The notes beneath the pieces are model-generated. The model had not been told where the DNA came from. It saw only the letters and a program-made list of their open reading frames with translations, and searched no databases. Below, in pieces: positions 58,194-64,000 of a stretch of 64,000 bases of DNA. Position 1 is the stretch's first letter. Each line of letters opens with the position of its first letter. The stretch comes from Dactylis glomerata (Eukaryota > Streptophyta > Magnoliopsida > Poales > Poaceae): the NCBI GenBank assembly GCA_007115705.1, contig QXEO01001821.1:310001-374000 (forward strand), in the 5' to 3' direction. A program made the position numbers and the translations under genes.

Positions 58194-60368
58194 AAGATCA
58201 TATTGAGCCCCATGTGTGGTTTTGGTAATTAATGACAATCCCTATGGACTAATGGTTGCATTGAGTTATATGTGTAGGACTTGTCCATAGACAATGCTTG
58301 AACCATTTGTTGGAGTCAAGGTTGTAAGAAGAAGATTATGTGTTGACCAAGGTGGTATTCAAGGAGTGATCCAAAGATTGGTCTTAAGGGAGTTGAGCTT
58401 ATGTCAAGTGTGTCTTGAAGAATAAGATTGAGTGAGCTCTCATGTGTATCCTCAAGACACCATCATTATGGAGAAAGAAGAATTGATTCGAGGATTGATC
58501 AAGTCAAAGCGCAAGTTCAAGATGAGCAACTAGAAGAGAACATATGCTTGAAGCTTGCCATCTATATTGTGATCATGGATATGTGAATATATGCTTAAAG
58601 AGAGTCTCTTCCATAGTAGAGTATGGGGGAGCAATCCGCAAGACTTAACCAAGCAAGCTCAATCAAGAAAGGTGGTCCAACTTGAGAAGATCAAGATCAT
58701 CATTATCCACCTCAAGTGGAATGCTCAAGGCAAAGGTATGATAGTGTTAGGGTTTCTTTCTTACCGGTCTCATGGTGTTAGTTGTGAGACCGGGTTATAG
58801 GATCGGTAGCCGTACTATCAAGAGGGGCTCTCGAGTGAGTAACTTAATTGTATCGTTCGGAGAGAGCTCAAACCTTTGCATACTTGGCATCATCTTTCTT
58901 GGTTCTTATTTGGGTTTTATCCATGTGAGGTTCTAGAGCTTGTGGTTATTTCCATGACAAGCTCTAGCTCATCAAAAACGGATTTCGCATGAAGCTCTTA
59001 TTGCGTTTTTGATGTTTGGAGGTTTTACCGGTTTGCCTTCAAAGAGAGGTCAAACCTTTCATCATTTGGTTTTATACTCCCTTGTTGGACTATGATGTTT
59101 CTATGGATGAAGTTGTAGAGCTCGTTGTGGTGATTCCAACGAGCCCAAGATCATCGAAAACGGAGTCCGGATGAAAAAGTTATCACCGTTTTCGTATTGC
59201 ATTTCTGCTCGGCGTCACCCAGTAAGGGGGGGCGGATATTCCGGCCAGGGGGGGCGGATTATCCGGCCTGGGGGCGAAAATTTCGTGTCGGAATTTCTGC
59301 TAAGGACTTGGCTCGGCGTCACCCAGATATGGGGCCGGATATTCCGGCCAGGGGGGCCGGATAATCCGGCCTGGGATGCTGTAACGGTCATATTTCGTTG
59401 GGGGGACCTATAAAAGGCCCCCCTTCTTCCCCAAGGGCAGCTAGCTCGTTTTTCCTCTCTTTCTCTCTCTCCCACCATTGTTGACCTTGGAAAGCTTGCC
59501 CATCTCTCAATCCCTCCCATGATTCTTGAATATTTTTGAGGGAAAAGAGAGAGGAGATCTAGATCTATCTTTCCACCAATCAAAATCTCCTCTTAGTGAG
59601 GGGAACCTCTTGTGGATTTAGATCTTGGAGTTCTTTGTGGATTTCCTTTGTTCTTCCTCTCATATCTCTCCATAGCATTAGTTGCTTTGGTGAAATTTGA
59701 GTGAGAAGGATTTGAGCACCTTGTGTGCTCTTGCCATTGCATAAGTTGCATCGGTTTGAGTTCTCCCCGGAGATTCGAGTAAGTGAAAGTTTGTGAGCTT
59801 ATTACTCTTGGGTTCTTGGAACCCTAGACGGCTTTGTGTCTTTGTGGTGCCTTTGTGGCTATTCTTGGGAGCCTCCAATTAAGTTGTGGATGCGTGCCCC
59901 AAGCTTTGTGTAAAGGCCCGGTTCCGCCTTGAGGAACCCCTTAGTGGAAGAGTGAGCTAGGCCTTTGTGGCGCAAGCTCACACCGGAGAATAGGGTGAGG
60001 CCTTTGTGGCGTTGGTTAGGCCTTTGTGGCGATACCACACCCCTCCAACGAGACGTACTCCCTTTCAAGGGAGGAACTCGGGAATACATCATCGTCTCCG
60101 CGTGCCTCGGTTATTTCTATACCCGAGCTCTTTACTTATGCACTTTACATTGTGATAGCCTTCGTGCTTGAAGTCATATATCTTGCTATCACCTTGTTAC
60201 TTGTATTGCTTAGCATAAGTTGTTGGTGCACATAGGTGAGCCTAGTTTATTTAGGTTTTATGTGCTTGACAAAATAAACGCTAGTTTAATTCCGCTTTTG
60301 TTCAAGCCATTCGTAAAATTTGATATCGCCTATTCACCCCCCCTCTAGGCGACATATGTGTCCTTTCA
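58191..60368 (+). repeat. 5' LTR of element E
   Basis: Terminal TGAAAG and CTTTCA are inverted repeats. The TATA box TATAAAAG is at 59409-59416. Before it, 59208-59375 holds two ~103-base imperfect tandem units, each with CTCGGCGTCACCCAG and ATTCCGGCC-type half palindromes. A diverged relative lies at 37140-37897. Confidence 0.88.
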
Positions 60369-60370
60369 AT

Positions 60371-60382
60371 TGGTATCAGAGC
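60371..60382 (+). other. Primer-binding site of element E (initiator tRNA-Met)
   Basis: TGGTATCAGAGC, two bases after the LTR end, is the usual copia primer site complementary to the 3' end of initiator tRNA-Met. Confidence 0.92.
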
Positions 60383-60422
60383 CCGGTCTCTCATTTTAGG
60401 CTTCACCGCCTTGAGAGCAAAG

Positions 60423-62633
60423 ATGTCGGCTAGGGGATTAGTGCACAATAACACTTTTATATTTGATGGCACAAATTATGATACTTGGAAAATTCACATG
60501 CTTAATTATTTTCGGGTCATGGACCCATCTATGGAGCGAATTGTAGATGCGGGTTTTTCTCCTCCAAAGGATACTCAAAATATATCTTTAGAGGATGAGA
60601 AAAACTTATATCTCAATGCTCAAGCTACTCATGTGATTCTTAATGCTTTGAGCGATGTAGTTACCTTCTCCATCACGCCTTTTCGGAGCGCTCATGAGAT
60701 ATGGACAAAGCTTTAAGAAAAATATGGTGTGTCCAAGATTATTGAGGATGATTGTATTCCTTCCACTTCCGGCCGCAATGAACTTTTATCCACTTTACCA
60801 AAGTGTGGCAAGACACAAGGTAATGATATGGTGAGTGGTGATGAAACTTGCAATGGTGATAGTATGCTTACTTTTGATGATTCTTCATCTCTATCTCATT
60901 GCAATGCTTCATCTTTGGACTTAAACACTTGTAGCCCCATAAATGTTTTACATGCTTGTGTTGATAGTCCTTGCATATCATGTGTAAATTTCTTGAATAA
61001 ATCTCATGATGATATGCTTGCTTTGTCTTGTTGCCATGATACAAATGCTTCTATTTCCTCTAGTATTTGTGATGCTAACCATATAGAGGAAACCAAAGAG
61101 TCTTTGGGCCAAGACAAGGTCTTGAATGGAGCTTCAAGTATTTCTTCATCTTCTTCTTCTCACGGTTCCCACATATGCCTTATGGCTAGGTCTTCAAATC
61201 ATAATGATGTTGAGGACAATAGTGAGGATGAGGAAAATGAAGAAGACTATATTGAGTATTTAAACAAGAAGGGTAAGGTGGTCTTTGATGCTTTGCATAA
61301 CCATAAAAAAGTTTTGCCCAACTTCTTTGAAATCATGAGTTGTGCTATTGAGAGCACGAAACTCATTGAGATGAAGGAAGAACAAATTGATAAAATGTTT
61401 TCTCTTGAGCGTGAGTATGCCAATGATATCCATGATTTAAAATATGCTCTAGAGGAAGAGCAAGAGCTTCGGGTTTCTCTTGAGGAGAAGCTTGAATCCA
61501 TTGAGGAGTCATGTAATGGAATTATTTCTAAACTCACTAAAGAACGTGACCTCGCTCTTGCCAAGTTGTCTTCTCCTATTGCTCATGATAATGATGCTTG
61601 TGCTACTAACTCTATTTCTTATGAAGCATCTATTGTGAAGGAGAATATTGAGCTAAGGTCTCAACTTGAATTGCTAACTAGCAAGTATGAGAAATTGGAA
61701 GAAAGTCATGAAAAACTATCTAGCTCTAATGAGGATCTTTTAGTGTCTCATGCTCGCCTAAAGTTAGCTCATGAGGCTCTATCTACAAAGGTAACATCTT
61801 GTGAGCCTCATGTGGGCACTAGTACTATTTCTCAAAATACTATATTGCCATGTGCTAGTCCTAGTAATTCATCCACTCATACTATTGCTACATCTAGTGA
61901 TGAATTACCCTCCTTGCCTTGTTGCTCTAACAATGAAGCCTCTACTTCCACTAGTACTTGTGTTGTCACTAACCATGTAGAGAAAATCGAAGAGCTCAAG
62001 GCCCAAGTTACTTCATTGAAGAAAGACTTGGAAAATTGTCATGAAGGGAAGTCCACACTCAACAAGATTTTGAGTGTGCAAAAATCCCCCAATGACAAGA
62101 GTGGACTTGGATTCAAATCTAATAACAAGAACAAGTCCAAGATAAACAAGAAGAAGGGCCAAGAACAATTCAAGAATTTGGCCAAGATTGTTTGCTTCAA
62201 GTGCAAAATTGAAGGGCACCATGTTAGATCTTGTCCTTTGAAGAAGAAGGCACTTAGTGAGAAGCAACAAGGGAAGCGGCCTCAAGTTCAAGCCCTTGCT
62301 CAACCTCAAGTTGAAGAAAGGTCACTTCCCAAGAAAAATCAAGCTAATGCTCCCCTTGTGGAGAAATCAAGTGAGAAGAAGGTGAAGAAAAGAACTTGCT
62401 ACTTATGCCATGAGAAGGGTCACCTATCTTCTTCATGCACTAGTGGTAACTCATCCAACCCTATCATAATTGAAGATGTTTATTCACTTTGCAAGGATAA
62501 GGTTGGCAATGTGTTTGCCAAATTTGTTGGCGCTCAAAGTGGTGTCAAGAAAAGAACCATTTGGGTTGCCAAACCTATTGTTTCTAACTTCTTAGGACCC
62601 AACTTGGTTGGGGACCAACAAGCCATTACTTGA
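60423..62633 (+). pseudogene. Copia gag of element E with one in-frame stop
   Basis: ATG 60423 begins MSARGLVHNNTFIFDGTNY, the typical copia gag start (FDGTNYDTWK). A TAA at 60714, where a Gln codon is likely, follows HEIWTKL. The same frame then continues without a break for 634 residues. This second part has Ser/Cys/Asp-rich sequence, two coiled-coil stretches (about 61365-61570 and 61640-61770) and two CCHC zinc knuckles: CFKCKIEGHHVRSC near 62193 and CYLCHEKGHLSSSC near 62396. A short conserved tail GPNLVGDQQAIT follows. Only the single stop prevents a full gag. No protease or polymerase follows. Confidence 0.85.
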
Positions 62634-64000
62634 ACAATAGGTGTTGTTGGAGGGAATTGGAGACTTGGCCATATCATGAAGAATTAAGGGATCTTCATCA
62701 ATTATATTTTCTCAAGTCAAGTCAAGTGGATTATCTTGTGTCTATCATATATCCAATGTTCCTCCTTGCGGTAACATGTATTCAACTTATCTACATTGAA
62801 AGTTACTCGCCCCTTTACATGTGTTGGGTTTTGTATCTTGCATGTGTTTGTATATGTTGTGCTTCCTACTTGCTTCATTTTGAGTAATCAAGTATGTGCA
62901 TGTTGGTTTGCACACCATGTACGGTTGTTCTTGTTGAGCCTTTTGCATCTCGTTTTATCTTACTTGGCTCTTGTGAGAGATTATTGGACCATCCCATTTT
63001 GGGGGAGTGATATGCTTTGCACTTCACAATCCTAAAAATGTGTGTACATGAGGAATACCACTTAGTGTTGATATTTAAAGATTATCTAGTCTCTATGTGG
63101 TATGTCATTCTCATGAGAAATTCAAATTCTATAATGTCCATTAATCATCTTGTTGGATTTTATTTGCCTCTTATGAAAAATAAATGTTTTATCACATTAT
63201 GGGAGAGTAATATGCTTTGTGCATACTACAAACCAATATAATGTGTATATTTGAGGTTGTGTCACATAGTGTTGATATTGTAAATTATCTTGCTTCTATG
63301 TGGCATGTTTTCTCAAACAAATTCCAATTTGCCAAATTGTTTTATTGCTCTTGTTTTGGATCTTGTTTGTGAGATACTTTCTTGATAGGGTTTTCCTAAA
63401 ATGTGGAATGCTACATCAAAGTTGGAAAACCATTTGCTTCAAGTTATCTTAATCATTGCTTTGCGTGATTGTTTAACTATTTGAGTCTATCAAGAATATC
63501 TTCTTTAGCATGGTGATTAATTCATATCCTTCTCTGTATGCTTCTTTGTTGTGAAGATGATCTTGGATTTATATGTAAACTACCACCGGGAAATAAATCC
63601 AAATACCTCTTGTTCTTGGACAATTGGTACTATATCATGTGGCACATGTATATTGATCATCTTTACATTGGCTATTGCTTTTAATTGCCTTATCTCTAGC
63701 AAAAAATGTATTTGTTTTAGCTCCCATTGTCTTCCATGACTTTTGTTATCCCATTTGATTTTGTTGAACTTGTTTTGTGTTATTTATATGTAGGTAGATG
63801 TGATGATCCCACTTGTGTGCATTTTGTATTCAAATGCAAAATCATAAATAATGCACTAATCTTGGGGGAGCTCTCCTATATTTGTTATAACACACTCTTT
63901 GTGCTTATTTCAATTGGTATTGGTTTTTTGTTGGAAGACAAATCTTTTCTTTTTGGTACTTAGTGTGCCATCATAAAAAGTGCGGAGAGTTTGATTTGTT
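62634..64000 (+). other. Noncoding 3' region of element E
   Basis: No polymerase homology in any frame. The phrase GGGGGAGTGATATGCTTTG..CACTT recurs in altered form at about 63001 and 63200, each followed by similar sequence, so a ~195-base unit is imperfectly duplicated here. It continues past the window. Confidence 0.6.

Larger units (their letters stand above)
58191..64000 (+). mobile_element. Element E: gag-only copia retrotransposon, 3' end off window
   Basis: A 2,178-base 5' LTR bounded by TGAAAG/CTTTCA, an initiator tRNA-Met primer site, one long gag frame and then at least 1.3 kb of noncoding DNA. Integrase and reverse transcriptase, which should follow gag in copia, are absent up to the window end. 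It is inserted in element D after CTTTG (58186-58190). Confidence 0.85.

Overview
The window looks like nuclear DNA of a large-genome grass, most likely in the Pooideae (wheat, barley, oat or ryegrass relatives). I cannot fix the species. The signs are Athila-type Ty3/gypsy LTR retrotransposons primed by tRNA-Asp, a Copia element primed by initiator tRNA-Met, Stowaway, Tourist, Mutator-type and hAT-type MITEs, PIF/Harbinger transposons, truncated LINEs, and intronless GC-rich DREB/ERF genes.

Layout. 1-18030 is a nested stack of LTR retrotransposons, all on the + strand. Element A (1-5931, 5' LTR cut by the window edge) sits in the gag of element B (5932-12291). B sits in the RNase H region of an older autonomous gypsy element, C (12292-18030, with the rest off the left edge). 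18031-52549 is a gene island rich in small DNA transposons. It holds the only three host genes I can support: intronless AP2/ERF factors of the DREB A-4 (TINY-like) type at 27279-28124, 40161-40877 and 47519-48220, all on + and evidently tandem paralogues. Around them lie two decayed PIF/Harbinger transposons (28448-30721, 41881-43843), two Tourist-like elements (20159-20671, 22192-22761), two long-inverted-repeat Mutator-like MITEs (34669-35160, 48822-49753), a tandem duplication split by a truncated LINE (32281-34516), decayed copia LTRs (37140-37897, 38040-38416) and a rearranged plastid insertion with ndhI and trnC pieces (about 50700-51240). 52550-64000 is a second nested stack. A LINE (52550-53857), itself split by a hAT MITE, is broken by an unclassified repeat (53858-54809). 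That repeat is broken by gypsy element D (same family as C), and D is broken by a gag-only copia element E (58191 to the window end).

How the parts relate. The three DREB proteins share an AP2 domain with the DREB-type V14/E19 residues, an N-terminal basic stretch and a C-terminal hydrophobic EPLLW-type tail, so they are probably nuclear regulators of stress or developmental genes. The third has two changes within the DNA-binding domain: the Arg of the YRG element is His, and four residues are inserted before HLNF. The retroelements form a network. C and D carry ordinary gypsy coding modules. A and B carry only a small unknown ORF or a gag-like ORF, but share long 3' noncoding modules with each other, and partly with C, as expected of non-autonomous partners. 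I found no bacterial-style system, CRISPR array or operon. The items most worth following up are the diverged third DREB gene, the hairpin MITEs beside the DREB genes, the internal promoter-like module before a coiled-coil ORF in element C, and a tRNA-like sequence inside the hAT MITE.
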